Origin: an uncultured Clostridia bacterium
GTDB taxonomy: Bacteria > Bacillota > Clostridia > TANB77 > CAG-508
Length of the DNA: 48,599 nucleotides
Assembly (NCBI GenBank): GCA_947630065.1
Contig: CANRGE010000009.1
Span: 1-48,599, forward strand
Direction of reading: 5' to 3'
This document shows, in pieces, positions 1-8,443 of this stretch (position 1 is its first letter; the number at the start of each line of letters is the position of its first letter). A model generated the notes under the pieces. That model had not been told where the DNA came from, did not search any database, and was given only the letters and a program-made list of their open reading frames with translations. Both the position numbers and the translations under genes were made by a program.

Positions 1-90
1 ATTGGGAATGATAGGTTATGCAATTTAATTATATGATTTTTATATATTTTTGTTTCACATCATTGACACTACAACATATCTAATAAAATA

Positions 91-120
91 TTTACATTTT
101 AACTAAAAAAATGGTATAAT
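91..120 (+). promoter_or_regulatory. Predicted sigma-A promoter of the DUF3298-like gene
   Basis: TTTACA at 91-96 and TATAAT at 115-120 are separated by 18 bases; a TGG precedes the -10 box. The GAGGGTG ribosome site and the start codon at 143 follow closely. Confidence 0.6.
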
Positions 121-142
121 TTAACTATAAGAGGGTGATAAT

Positions 143-991
143 ATGAAATTTAAATTTAGTTTAAGAAATATAATTTTTATTATTATAATTATAATATGTA
201 TAGGAGCTTTAAATTTTGGAGTCTATTGGACATTTTTTAGAGATATACCAAAAACTAATACAGTTGGGGAAGAACCAGAAATTGATAATACAAATAATGA
301 AGAATTAGAAAAAATGGCTAAAAATTTTGATAGTATATTTACTAATTCGTTAGATTACCAAAATTATAAAATTAATACTACAGGATTAACTAAGAAAAAT
401 GTTAATGAAGATTTAATATATACACTTTACAAAAAAGAAGAAACAGTAGATAACAAATATAGTATAAATATAAATATACCATACATAAATATATCAAATA
501 CAGCAGTTGAGAAAATAAACAGTGAGATTGATTCAATATTTGTAGAAAAAGCAAGAGATATATTACAAAATGCAACTAATAACACAATATATAATGTTGA
601 ATACATGAGTTATATAAATACTAATATATTATCAATAGTAATTAAATCTACTTTAAAAGAAGGAAACAATCCACAAAGAGTAATAATACAAACATATAAT
701 TATAATTTAAGTACAAATGATGTAATGAATTTAAGACAAATATTAGAAGCAAAGGGAATACAAGAAGATAAAATAACATCAGGAGTAAAAGAAAAAATAC
801 AACAAGCAAATAAACAAGCAGAAGAAATGAAAAAGCTAGGATATAATGTATATATACGTACTTTAAACTCTTCAATGTACACAATAGAAAATACTGAAAC
901 ATATTTTGTAGGACAAAATGGAAGATTATATATAATATATCCATATGGTAACACAAACTTTACATCTGAAACTGATGTAATTGTATTTTAA
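143..991 (+). CDS. Membrane-anchored DUF3298/RsiV-like extracellular protein
   Basis: This is a 282-aa protein of unproven function. A short basic N-terminus is followed by one hydrophobic segment at about residues 9-29, so the rest is probably extracytoplasmic and membrane-tethered. An acidic, Asn-rich linker follows. From about residue 85 the pattern resembles DUF4163/DUF3298 proteins of the PdaC/RsiV type: INIPYINISN near 115, a region resembling the usual DLF segment (STNDVMNLRQIL), and a C-terminal YIIYPYGNTNF strand. GAGGGTG lies just upstream of the ATG. The TAA stop shares its two A bases with the first two bases of a dispersed repeat, so the C-terminus may have been set by the repeat. 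RsiV-like proteins bind lysozyme or act as anti-sigma factors, but no sigma-factor gene is adjacent, so that role is not claimed. Confidence 0.7.
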   Translation: MKFKFSLRNIIFIIIIIICIGALNFGVYWTFFRDIPKTNTVGEEPEIDNTNNEELEKMAKNFDSIFTNSLDYQNYKINTTGLTKKNVNEDLIYTLYKKEETVDNKYSININIPYINISNTAVEKINSEIDSIFVEKARDILQNATNNTIYNVEYMSYINTNILSIVIKSTLKEGNNPQRVIIQTYNYNLSTNDVMNLRQILEAKGIQEDKITSGVKEKIQQANKQAEEMKKLGYNVYIRTLNSSMYTIENTETYFVGQNGRLYIIYPYGNTNFTSETDVIVF

Positions 992-1162
992 CAAATCTCG
1001 CTTCGAGAGACTTTTCACTACATATTAAAGTTTGCTATCTAAATTCAAGGTCTCAAAGAAGCGTAAAGATTTGTTGACGCGAAAATTTACAAAGTAAATT
1101 TTCTGTGCAATGTTAGTTTTTTATATAATAGGAAAGTAGAACTTTCCTATTATATAAAAAAA
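990..1162 (+). repeat. Dispersed structured repeat, copy 1
   Basis: This is the first of eight copies of an intergenic repeat. In its own orientation it starts AACAAATCT, carries complementary blocks AACAAATCT/AGATTTGTT, GAGACTTT/AAGGTCTC and CGCTTC/GAAGCG, then the hairpin GAAAATTTAC-AAA-GTAAATTTTC, and ends with a 16-bp-stem palindrome with loop AGA at 1122-1156. The first two bases lie inside the TAA stop of the upstream gene. It is identical to copy 2. Confidence 0.95.
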
Positions 1163-1187
1163 GATGATTTTTAAATCATCTTTTTTT
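1156..1187. terminator. Intrinsic terminator-like hairpin between repeat copies
   Basis: AAAAAAAGATGATTT at 1156-1170 pairs perfectly with 1173-1187, which ends in a T run. It directly abuts repeat copy 1 and probably terminates the upstream gene. The 170 bases from here to copy 2 hold two further short inverted repeats (1244-1252 with 1280-1288, and TATAAG/CTTATA around 1211-1238) but no convincing gene. Confidence 0.75.
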
Positions 1188-1357
1188 GAAAATAAAAGGG
1201 GATGTGTTAATATAAGAAAATTTTTAAATTTTACTTATATTTTAAGGAGAAATTTTAAACAACAATTTAAAATAATAACTTTCTCCTTTTATATTTATAA
1301 TATAACAATGAATTTTGAACATTGTGTGAAATTAATGTGCATTATTAGTTAATTTAG

Positions 1358-1529
1358 AACAAATCTCGCTTCGAGAGACTTTTCACTACATATTAAAGTT
1401 TGCTATCTAAATTCAAGGTCTCAAAGAAGCGTAAAGATTTGTTGACGCGAAAATTTACAAAGTAAATTTTCTGTGCAATGTTAGTTTTTTATATAATAGG
1501 AAAGTAGAACTTTCCTATTATATAAAAAA
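1358..1529 (+). repeat. Dispersed structured repeat, copy 2
   Basis: This copy appears identical to copy 1 over about 172 bases, in the same orientation, with starts 368 bases apart. Its terminal palindrome is at 1490-1524. It lies between the DUF3298-like gene and the 3' end of htrA. The identity implies a recent duplication or gene conversion, because other copies differ at several positions. Confidence 0.95.
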
Positions 1530-1530
1530 T

Positions 1531-1562
1531 CTTCCTTGTTAAATTTTTTTATAACAAGGAAG
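1531..1562 (-). terminator. Terminator of htrA
   Basis: CTTCCTTGTTA at 1531-1541 pairs with TAACAAGGAAG at 1552-1562. Read on the minus strand the stem is followed by ATTTTTTATA, the layout of an intrinsic terminator 45 bases after the htrA stop. Confidence 0.8.
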
Positions 1563-1606
1563 GTTTACTTTGTAATCTAAGCTATTTCTTAATGTATAAC
1601 CATTAT

Positions 1607-2848
1607 TTATTGTTCTCCAAGAATAATTTTTATAGTTTCTTCTTTTCCGTTTCTATTTACTTTTAATGTCATTTCATCACCAATTTTATGATTATTTTTT
1701 ATTGTATTTAATTCATCCATTGTAGTAATTTTTTGTCCATCAGCTTCTATTATAACATCACCAATTTTTACGCCAGCTTTTTCAGCAGCAGAGAATGTTT
1801 CAATATCTTTTACATAAACACCAATAACTAAATTATTACGTTTAGCAGTAGCTTCATCTAAATCGATACCGGTAATTCCAATATATGGTCTTTTTACTTT
1901 GTTATATTGAATTAATTGTTCATAAATATCTATTGTAGAATTTATAGGAATAGCAAAGCCCATTCCTTCTATACCTGTACCAGATAGTTTTAAAGTATTA
2001 ATACCAATAACTTTTCCTTCTGAATTAACTAATGCACCACCACTATTACCAGAGTTTATAGCAGCATCTGTTTGAATTAAAACATATTTTTTACCATCAG
2101 AATCTGTAACTTCTCTATTTACAGCACTAACTATACCACAAGTAACTGTACTTTCCATGCCTAAAGGGTTACCAATTGCCATAGAAAATTCACCAACTTG
2201 AACTGAATCAGAATCACCAAGTTCAGCAGCAGTCAAACCAGTTTTTTCGATTTTTATAACAGCTAAATCTGTTTGTTCATCTGTACCAACAATTTTTGCT
2301 TCATAAGGTGTTTCATCATTATATAAGTATACAGTTACTTTACTTGCTTCTGAAACAGAATAATATAAAGAGTTAGAACTTGAAGATGATGAATTAATTA
2401 TATGATTATTTGTTAAAATGTATCCATCTTCACTAATTATAATTCCAGAACCAGAGGCTGTAGCAGAAGTTGAACCACTGTAAAATATAGAATTAACAGA
2501 ATATTCTACAGTTATTCCAACAATTGAAGGTCTAACTTTATTAGCTACTGATATTGCTGTATCAGAATAATTTGTTAGAGATATTTGACTTAAACTACTA
2601 ACTGTATTTGAAGAAGCATTAGAATTATTAGAAGAAGTAAGTACAGTAGTAGTATTCATTATTTTATTTTTTATTTCGGGAACACCAAAAACTGTTCCAA
2701 TTACTAGAGTAGCTCCAACTACTCCAGAAAAGAATGGTACAAGAACACTTTTAGAAAAACTACTTTTATTCTTATTACCCTTTCCAGAATTATTAGAATA
2801 GTTTACTACTTTATATGTAGTATTAGATTCACTTTCATTTTCATTCAT
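1607..2848 (-). CDS. htrA: HtrA/DegP-type membrane-anchored serine protease
   Basis: This is a trypsin-like PDZ protease that degrades or refolds damaged envelope proteins. From the chosen start it has 413 aa: a cytoplasmic Asn/Ser-rich tail, a transmembrane segment at about 34-56, a Ser/Asn/Thr-rich linker, and the protease domain. The triad is visible: His149 in TNNHII, Asp194 in TDLAV and Ser269 in NSGNSGGAL. One PDZ domain covers about 320-413, with RPYIGITG and AGVKIGDVI. An in-frame ATG seven codons upstream (2869) has no ribosome site, whereas AAAGGA lies 12-13 bases before 2848, so 2848 is preferred. It is a single-gene unit with its own terminator and is divergent from the prepilin gene. 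The family is certain; the substrate is unknown. Confidence 0.95.
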   Translation of the reverse strand: MNENESESNTTYKVVNYSNNSGKGNKNKSSFSKSVLVPFFSGVVGATLVIGTVFGVPEIKNKIMNTTTVLTSSNNSNASSNTVSSLSQISLTNYSDTAISVANKVRPSIVGITVEYSVNSIFYSGSTSATASGSGIIISEDGYILTNNHIINSSSSSSNSLYYSVSEASKVTVYLYNDETPYEAKIVGTDEQTDLAVIKIEKTGLTAAELGDSDSVQVGEFSMAIGNPLGMESTVTCGIVSAVNREVTDSDGKKYVLIQTDAAINSGNSGGALVNSEGKVIGINTLKLSGTGIEGMGFAIPINSTIDIYEQLIQYNKVKRPYIGITGIDLDEATAKRNNLVIGVYVKDIETFSAAEKAGVKIGDVIIEADGQKITTMDELNTIKNNHKIGDEMTLKVNRNGKEETIKIILGEQ

Positions 2849-2980
2849 TTTTAAAATCATCCTTTCCATTTACATTAATTACTATAATTAATATAACTCA
2901 AATCTACTTAATAATACAATACAATTGTGAAAAATCTGTGAAAAAAATGTTATTATTTAATTTTTTATTATAAAGTATTG

Positions 2981-3009
2981 TTGAAAATAATTAAAATTAA
3001 ATATATAAT
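2981..3009 (+). promoter_or_regulatory. Predicted sigma-A promoter of the prepilin-rnhB-pdp operon
   Basis: TTGAAA at 2981-2986, a 17-base spacer and a perfect TATAAT at 3004-3009. The first gene starts at 3048 after an AAAGGG ribosome site. Confidence 0.75.
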
Positions 3010-3047
3010 GTTATATATAAAATGAAGGTAAAGAAAGGGAAAATTAG

Positions 3048-3521
3048 ATGAAGTTAAATGAAAAAGGAATAACGATAGTAGCATTAGTAATAATGATTAT
3101 AATAATGATTATTTTAGCAGGAGTATCTATAACAGCAGGAGTTGGAGTTTTAAAATCTACAAAATTACAAAACATAAATGTAAATATGTTATTAATAGAA
3201 GCAAAAGCAAAAACTATAGCAGAAGAAACAAATTTTGATGCAGAAAATACACAATTAATAGGAACAAAAGTAAGTGAATATAGTGGCAATAAAAAAGTTT
3301 CACAACTAGTTACAGATGGAATAATTGAAAATCCAGAAGAATGTTATGTTTTATCAAAAGAAGATTTAAATAGTATGGGATTATCTAAAATAAATGAAGA
3401 AGCAAAATATATAGTAAATTACAAGACAAGTGAAGTAATATATGTAGATGGATTTGAACAAGATGGAAAAACGTATTATAAATTATCAGAAACAAAACAA
3501 TTAAATATAGAAGGAAATTAA
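3048..3521 (+). CDS. Prepilin-like secreted protein with type IV-like N-terminus
   Basis: This 157-aa protein starts MKLNEKGITIVALV. The short charged leader ends in Gly followed by a roughly 20-residue hydrophobic helix, the layout of type IV prepilins and pseudopilins. The usual Glu at +5 is absent, as is common in this clostridial subfamily. The remainder is a soluble domain with a C-terminal motif, YKTSEVIYVDG...DGKTYYKL, that recurs as [11 protein letters not shown]...DGKKYYRL in the pilin-LamG protein at 42694-44062, so the two are paralogues. No prepilin peptidase, assembly ATPase or platform gene is nearby. It shares a promoter with rnhB, whose ATG follows its stop by three bases. Surface exposure is inferred. 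Confidence 0.75.
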   Translation: MKLNEKGITIVALVIMIIIMIILAGVSITAGVGVLKSTKLQNINVNMLLIEAKAKTIAEETNFDAENTQLIGTKVSEYSGNKKVSQLVTDGIIENPEECYVLSKEDLNSMGLSKINEEAKYIVNYKTSEVIYVDGFEQDGKTYYKLSETKQLNIEGN

Positions 3522-3524
3522 AAT

Positions 3525-4157
3525 ATGAAAGAAAAAGAACTATTAAGACTAACAAATTTAAAACAAATAGAAAAAGAAATATATGATAAAAACAGCAAAA
3601 TACAATATATATGTGGAATAGATGAAGCTGGTAGAGGACCTCTTGCAGGACCAGTTGTTGTAGCAAGTGTAATAATGCCAAAAGATTCCATAATTGAAGG
3701 AGTAAACGACTCTAAAAAAGTTTCAGAAAAGAAGCGTGAAATTCTATTTGAGCAAATAAAAGAAGAAGCAGTAAGTTATGGAATAGGAATTATAGATCAA
3801 AATGAAATAGACAATATAAACATATTAAATGCAACTAAAAAAGGATTAACACAATCTTTAAAAGAATTAAAAGTAAAACCAGATTTAATATTAGTGGATG
3901 CTCTAACTAAAATTGATACATTAGGAATACCATATGAGTCAATAATTAAAGGAGATGCAAAAAGTTATTCAATAGCAGCAGCTTCAATACTTGCTAAAGT
4001 TACAAGAGATAGAATTATGAGACAATGGGATGAAGTATATCCTCAATATGGATTCGAAAAACACAAAGGATATGGTACAGCAAGTCATATTGCAGCAATT
4101 AAAGAATATGGACCATGTATGTTACATAGGAAAAGTTTTATTAAGAATTTTATTTAA
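3525..4157 (+). CDS. rnhB: Ribonuclease HII
   Basis: This enzyme cleaves the RNA strand of RNA-DNA hybrids and removes single ribonucleotides from DNA. At 210 aa it has normal family length. Visible motifs are GIDEAGRGPLAGPV at residues 31-44 (acidic pair D33/E34), a further Asp at LILVDALTK (D125), the GDAKSYSIAAASILAKVTRD core at about 143-162, and HKGYGT near 180. It sits in a tight unit: the prepilin-like gene ends three bases upstream and the phosphorylase starts 13 bases downstream. The combination looks like shared transcription rather than a common pathway. The identification is secure. Confidence 0.96.
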   Translation: MKEKELLRLTNLKQIEKEIYDKNSKIQYICGIDEAGRGPLAGPVVVASVIMPKDSIIEGVNDSKKVSEKKREILFEQIKEEAVSYGIGIIDQNEIDNINILNATKKGLTQSLKELKVKPDLILVDALTKIDTLGIPYESIIKGDAKSYSIAAASILAKVTRDRIMRQWDEVYPQYGFEKHKGYGTASHIAAIKEYGPCMLHRKSFIKNFI

Positions 4158-4170
4158 TAGGAGGGGTTGT

Positions 4171-5475
4171 ATGAATATTTTAGATGTAATTGCAAAAAAG
4201 AGAGATAATCAAAAACTTACAAAAGAAGAAATAGAATTTTTTGTAAATGAATATACAAAAGGAAATATTACAGATTATCAAGCAGCAGCATTGGTTATGG
4301 CAATATATATAAATGGTATGGATGATGAAGAAACAGTAGCACTTACAATAGCTATGGCAAATTCAGGAGAAATGCTAGACTTATCTATGTTTGGAAAAAA
4401 TGTAGTAGATAAACATAGTACAGGGGGAGTTGGAGATAAAATCTCATTAATATTACTTCCTATTATAGCTTCACTAGATGTACCAGTAGCAAAAATGTCT
4501 GGAAGAGGTTTAGGTTTTACTGGAGGAACAATAGATAAAATAGAATCAATACCAGGTTATAATGCATCAATAGATGTAGATGAATTTATAGAAAATGTTA
4601 AAAAAACAGGAATAAGTTTAATTGGACAAACAATGAACTTAGCACCAGCAGATAAAAAACTATACGCATTAAGAGATACAATATCTTGTGTTGCAAACAT
4701 TTCTCTTATAGCATCAAGTATAATGAGTAAAAAAATAGCAGCAGGTGCAAATAAAATTGTGTTAGATGTTACATGTGGAAGCGGAGCATTTATGAAAACA
4801 GAAAAAGAGGCGGTAATTCTATCTAAAAAGATGATTGAATTAGGAAGACTTGCAAATAGAGAAACAGTATGTGTAATTACAAATATGGATGAACCATTAG
4901 GATATGCTGTTGGAAACAACTTAGAAGTAATAGAAGCTATAGAATCATTAAATGGAAATATGCCTAAAGATGTAGAAGAAGTAATATTAGAATTAGGGGC
5001 ATATATGCTAAAACTTGCAGGAATTAGTGACAATATAGAAAAAAATAAAGAAATGATTATTGAAAGCATACAATCTAAAAAAGCATTTAATAAATTTAAA
5101 CAATTAGTACAAAATCAAGGTGGAGATATTTCATATGTTGATGATATATCTAAATTTGAAAAAGCAAAATACATTATTCCAGTAACAGCTAATAAAGCTG
5201 GATATATAAAAAGCTTAAATGCAGAAAAAGTAGGCAGAATTTCAGGAGATTTAGGAGCAGGAAGAATTAAAAAAGAAGATAAAATTGATGAAACTGTAGG
5301 AATAGTATTGGTAAAAAAAGTATCTGATAAAGTAGAAAAAAATGATATATTAGCATATATACATGCTAATGACGAAGAAAAGGGAAAACAAGCTCAAATA
5401 GAATTATTAAATAATTATGAAATAGTAGAACAAAAAGTAGAACCTCAAAAAACAATAATTGAAATAGTAAAATAA
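4171..5475 (+). CDS. pdp: Pyrimidine-nucleoside phosphorylase
   Basis: This cytosolic enzyme reversibly phosphorolyses uridine, thymidine or deoxyuridine to base plus (deoxy)ribose-1-phosphate for nucleoside salvage. The 434-aa protein shows the phosphate-binding loop KHSTGGVGDK at 81-90 and the family signature MSGRGLGFTGGTIDKIES at 109-126. The C-terminal alpha/beta domain with VTANKAGYI is also present. The frame is open upstream into rnhB, but AGGAGGGG eight bases before the ATG at 4171 and the family-typical MNILDVIAKK fix the start. Thymidine-only and broad pyrimidine phosphorylases share these motifs; the Firmicute context favours pdp. Purine-nucleoside phosphorylase DeoD is also in the window. 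Confidence 0.93.
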   Translation: MNILDVIAKKRDNQKLTKEEIEFFVNEYTKGNITDYQAAALVMAIYINGMDDEETVALTIAMANSGEMLDLSMFGKNVVDKHSTGGVGDKISLILLPIIASLDVPVAKMSGRGLGFTGGTIDKIESIPGYNASIDVDEFIENVKKTGISLIGQTMNLAPADKKLYALRDTISCVANISLIASSIMSKKIAAGANKIVLDVTCGSGAFMKTEKEAVILSKKMIELGRLANRETVCVITNMDEPLGYAVGNNLEVIEAIESLNGNMPKDVEEVILELGAYMLKLAGISDNIEKNKEMIIESIQSKKAFNKFKQLVQNQGGDISYVDDISKFEKAKYIIPVTANKAGYIKSLNAEKVGRISGDLGAGRIKKEDKIDETVGIVLVKKVSDKVEKNDILAYIHANDEEKGKQAQIELLNNYEIVEQKVEPQKTIIEIVK

Positions 5476-5476
5476 T

Positions 5477-5552
5477 AAAAAAGCATTATAAGTATAAAAA
5501 AGCATTATAAGTATAAAAAAGCATTATAAGTTTAAATGTACTTATAATGCTT
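5477..5552 (+). terminator. Terminator with three tandem 5' arms
   Basis: A 19-base unit ending GCATTATAAGTAT occurs in tandem at 5477-5495 and 5496-5514; a third copy from 5515 is truncated at its 3' end. A single inverted copy at 5540-5552 pairs with the adjacent AAGCATTATAAGT at 5519-5531 in a 13-bp stem with an 8-base loop. The two upstream copies could replace the third as pairing partner. Only a weak T stretch follows. Confidence 0.65.
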
Positions 5553-5556
5553 ATTC

Positions 5557-5724
5557 TTGATATAATAGGAAAGTTCTACTTTCCTATTATATCAAAATAA
5601 CATTGCACAGAAAATTTACTTTGTAAATTTTCGCGTCAACAAATCTTTACGCTTCTTTGAGACCTTGAATTTAGATAGCAAACTTTAAGATGTAGAGAAA
5701 AGGTCTCGCGAAGCGAGATTTGTT
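5557..5724 (-). repeat. Dispersed structured repeat, copy 3
   Basis: Minus orientation. The terminal palindrome (5557-5595) has TTGATATAAT paired with ATTATATCAA, where copies 1, 2, 4 and 6 have TTTATATAAT with ATTATATAAA, so both arms changed together. The element starts inside the TAA stop of the 71-72-codon gene read on the same strand, just as copy 1 does. Confidence 0.95.
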
Positions 5725-5941
5725 ATTCTACACGTCTTTCTTTAGTATTACCGCATAATTTTTCGTATTCTTTACATTTTATTTTGTATTCAGTCTGCAT
5801 TGTTAAATATCTATAATACATATATGCTTGCTCGTACTGTAATACAGGATTAAACATATCTCCTCCCATACCATTCATATCATAGTTATTTTCATAAGGT
5901 GAAAAACCACCCATTGTGTTAAAATCAATATTTCTATCCAT
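5723..5941 (-). CDS. Small hypothetical protein downstream of ylbJ
   Basis: This 72-aa protein is not recognised. The N-terminal half is rich in Gly, Asn, Met and Asp; the C-terminal half is Tyr-rich and probably helical (QYEQAYMYYRYLTMQTEYKIKC), followed by a charged tail with two Cys. A strong AAAGGAGG lies eight bases before the ATG, and the start overlaps the ylbJ 3' end by eight bases, so the two are probably translationally coupled. The link to ylbJ makes a spore-related role plausible, but nothing in the sequence proves it. The stop codon is shared with repeat copy 3, which may have trimmed the end of the gene. Confidence 0.7.
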   Translation of the reverse strand: MDRNIDFNTMGGFSPYENNYDMNGMGGDMFNPVLQYEQAYMYYRYLTMQTEYKIKCKEYEKLCGNTKERRVE

Positions 5942-7128
5942 AAAAACCTCCTTTTTCTTTTTTATGAAAGTGTTTAAAACTTATCGTAATAAGTGCAAAA
6001 ATTGCAGTAATAGATAGAATTATCAAACCGAAATTACTATTACTATAAAAAACGTTATTAACATTATTTGAAAAAATGTTGACTATGTCAAAATTAAAAA
6101 ATGTAAAATTGTTGATAACTATAAAAGTTAAAAAGCTTGCTATTAATCCTTGTAAAAATTTACCTATCAAATATGGCTTAATACTAATATTACTTTTAGA
6201 AACTATACTTAATACTTGCAATACTACAGAAAAACCACCAAAGCCTAACAAGAATGCAGAAATTACAATATTTGTAGATAATTGTTTTGTAGCAATTGTA
6301 CTTAACTTACTTAAACCATTTGTAAGTTCAAGAATTCCAGAAAAAATTGCTTCAATAAAATTAGGAGATATATTTAATAAATTTGAAATAGGAGTAAATA
6401 ATGTAGTTAAATATTTTAAAATATTAGAGTTTTCTAAAATAGAAAGAATAACACTAAAAAGAACTACAAATCCTCCAATCATAAATAAAGTATTTATTGA
6501 ATTAGTAATACTTGTTGCAAGAAGTTCTCCAAGATTAGAAAAACTTACTTTAGAAGTTTTAAAATTATTTTTTGAGGACACTGTACTAGTAGGAGCATTA
6601 AACTTCCAAAATCTAAAAAGAAATCCAACAATTATGCAAGAAATAAAATGAGTAATAAATAAAAGGAAACCTATTCTAGGAGAGCCAAATAGACTTATAC
6701 CAACAGTACCAATTATAAAAAGAGGACCAGAATTATTGGTAAATGCAAGTAATCTTTCACATTCAGCTTCTGTACAAAGATTATTTTCTTTAAAATTACT
6801 AACTATTTTAGCACCTGTAGGATATCCACTAATAACTCCCATAATAAAAGGAAAAGCACCAATTCCGAGGCACATTAAAAATAGGACGCATACACTTATC
6901 TAAAATTTTTCCTAAAAAAGATATAACCGAAGTTTTACTTAATAGCTCACAGACAATAAAAAATGGTAAAAGTGCAGGAACTATTGAGTTTGCCCATAAA
7001 GCCAATCCATTTTTAGTTGCTTGTAAATTTTGCCTTGAAAAAATAATTAAGCAAACAGTAAACAAACAAAAAATAATAGGTAAAATATTTCTTTTTAAAG
7101 AAATAAATACAAAATGATTTTTTTTCAT
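5934..7128 (-). CDS. ylbJ: Sporulation membrane protein YlbJ, +1 frameshift at CGG
   Basis: YlbJ is a polytopic membrane protein of the nucleoside-recognition/GATE-like family, needed for spore cortex formation in Bacillus. The reading frame is split: codons 1-87 run from 7128 to 6868, then an in-frame CGG at 6867-6865 is followed by out-of-family residues and a stop. Skipping the C at 6867 restores the family sequence: FNVP then GIGAFPFIMG and SGYPTGAKIV. The joined product is about 397 aa, the usual length. An AGGTGAT ribosome site precedes the ATG. Neither half looks decayed, which argues against an old pseudogene. This is one of five identical CGG events in the window; an assembly error is the main alternative. 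Confidence 0.88.
6865..6867 (-). other. CGG +1 frameshift site in ylbJ
   Basis: Frame-0 reading is CCT CGG AAT TGG; the conserved protein requires CCT-(C)-GGA ATT GGT, giving Pro-Gly-Ile-Gly. The 7128 start and the downstream frame both verify by arithmetic. No ribosome-site-like stimulator or slippery run is visible upstream. Confidence 0.85.
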
Positions 7129-7266
7129 AGAATATCACCTAGAAATAAGATATATTTAATATATATGAAAAAAATATTGTAATATGCACTAGATTATGAT
7201 ATATTGATGAAAAGAATTAACTAAGTAGCAATTTTTGTATTTATAATATCTTAAGCGGGGGTACAT

Positions 7267-8374
7267 ATGTGGGGAGATATTGCAATAGCATTTTTACTAG
7301 CATTTATAACAACATTTGTTGTAACACCTTATACAATTAAATTAGCAAAAAAATTAGGAGCAATAGATTTACCAGATGAAAGAAGAGTAAATAAAGTAGC
7401 AATGCCTAGATTAGGTGGGCTAGCGGTAATTGCAGGATTCTTTGTATCAGTAATATATTTATTAATAATAATGAGTATAGAAAAAACTATTAACTTAAAT
7501 GGTGAAGAACAATATTATATTAAATTAATAGGCTTTTTTATGGGGGCATTAGTTTTAGGAATTACTTGTTTTATAGATGATGTAAAAAACATTACACCAC
7601 TATTCAAATTATCTGGACAAATATTAGCTGCAATTATAATTTGGCAAAGTGGAATAAGAATAGAACATATAAGTATACCATTCTTATATAAAATAGGATT
7701 AAATGAAGCTTTCTCGACTATTCTAACTCTAGGTTGGATTGTAGGTATAACAAATGCTATAAATTTAATAGATGGATTAGATGGACTTTCTTCAGGAATA
7801 TCACTAATATCATGTTTATCTTTAATAATAATATTTTCACTTAATGATTCGCCATTAATTGCAATAATATTAATTGCAGCACTAGCAGGAGCTCTAACAG
7901 GATTTTTACCATTTAATTTTAATCCAGCAAAAACATATATAGGGGATACAGGTTCAAACTTTCTAGGGTATAGCTTAGCTGTAATTTCAATATTACGGAA
8001 TAGCAAAAACATATACATTAATAGTAATTGTAGCACCGTTAATAGTTTTAGGACTACCAATATTTGATACTGTATTTGCTATAATTAGAAGATTAATAAA
8101 AGGTAAATCGCTAAAGGCAATAGTTATGCCAGATAAAGGACATTTACATCATCAAATACTAAAAAAAGGATATACACAAAAAGAAGCGGTACTTATATTA
8201 TATGGAATAAGTGCAACATTTGGAATGTTTGCAATAATATTAATGGAAAGTGGAATTTGGAAAGCATTATCCTTTGCATTAATAGTTTTAGCAGTAATAG
8301 CAATAGGATATAAAAATATATTCAAATTAAAAAACGAAGAAGAAGAAGAAAATAATATTGAAGAACAAAAATAA
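7267..8374 (+). CDS. tagO: UDP-GlcNAc:polyprenyl-phosphate GlcNAc-1-P transferase, +1 frameshift at CGG
   Basis: This is a WecA/TagO/MraY-family membrane enzyme that starts cell-wall polymer synthesis by moving GlcNAc-1-phosphate from UDP to undecaprenyl phosphate. Motifs are DLPDERRVNK, DDVKNITPLFKLSGQ, NAINLIDGLDGLSSG, GDTGSNFLGY and the His motif GHLHHQ, with about ten hydrophobic segments. The frame breaks at codon 244: TTA CGG at 7996-7998. Skipping the C gives SILGIAKTYTLIV and then LGLPIFDTVFAIIRR, exactly what the family requires, for 368 aa in total. A GGGGG site precedes the ATG at 7267. Whether the polymer is teichoic acid or another glycan cannot be told from the sequence, so the symbol is by family. 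Confidence 0.85.
7996..7998 (+). other. CGG +1 frameshift site in the tagO-like gene
   Basis: Frame-0 codon 244 is CGG after TTA. Reading TTA-(C)-GGA ATA GCA restores Leu-Gly-Ile-Ala and the frame of the HLHH-containing C-terminal part. Both flanking frames check by coordinate arithmetic. Confidence 0.85.
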
Positions 8375-8376
8375 AT

Positions 8377-8409
8377 TGAAAAAGAATTAGTATATTTAAT
8401 TCTTTTTCA
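8377..8409 (+). terminator. Terminator after the tagO-like gene
   Basis: TGAAAAAGAATTA at 8377-8389 pairs perfectly with 8397-8409 around a 7-base loop. It lies two bases after the stop codon. Confidence 0.7.
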
Positions 8410-8443
8410 TTAATTTATTGGGGTAGAAAGGGATAAATTATAA

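Noticed and set aside
1164-1352. A 62-codon open frame between repeat copies 1 and 2
   Set aside because: It starts inside a terminator hairpin, has no ribosome site at its first ATG and no recognisable protein pattern; the region is better explained as flanking sequence of the repeats.
4030-4170. N-terminal extension of the pyrimidine phosphorylase frame into rnhB
   Set aside because: The open frame begins inside rnhB, while AGGAGGGG and the family-typical N-terminus point to the ATG at 4171.
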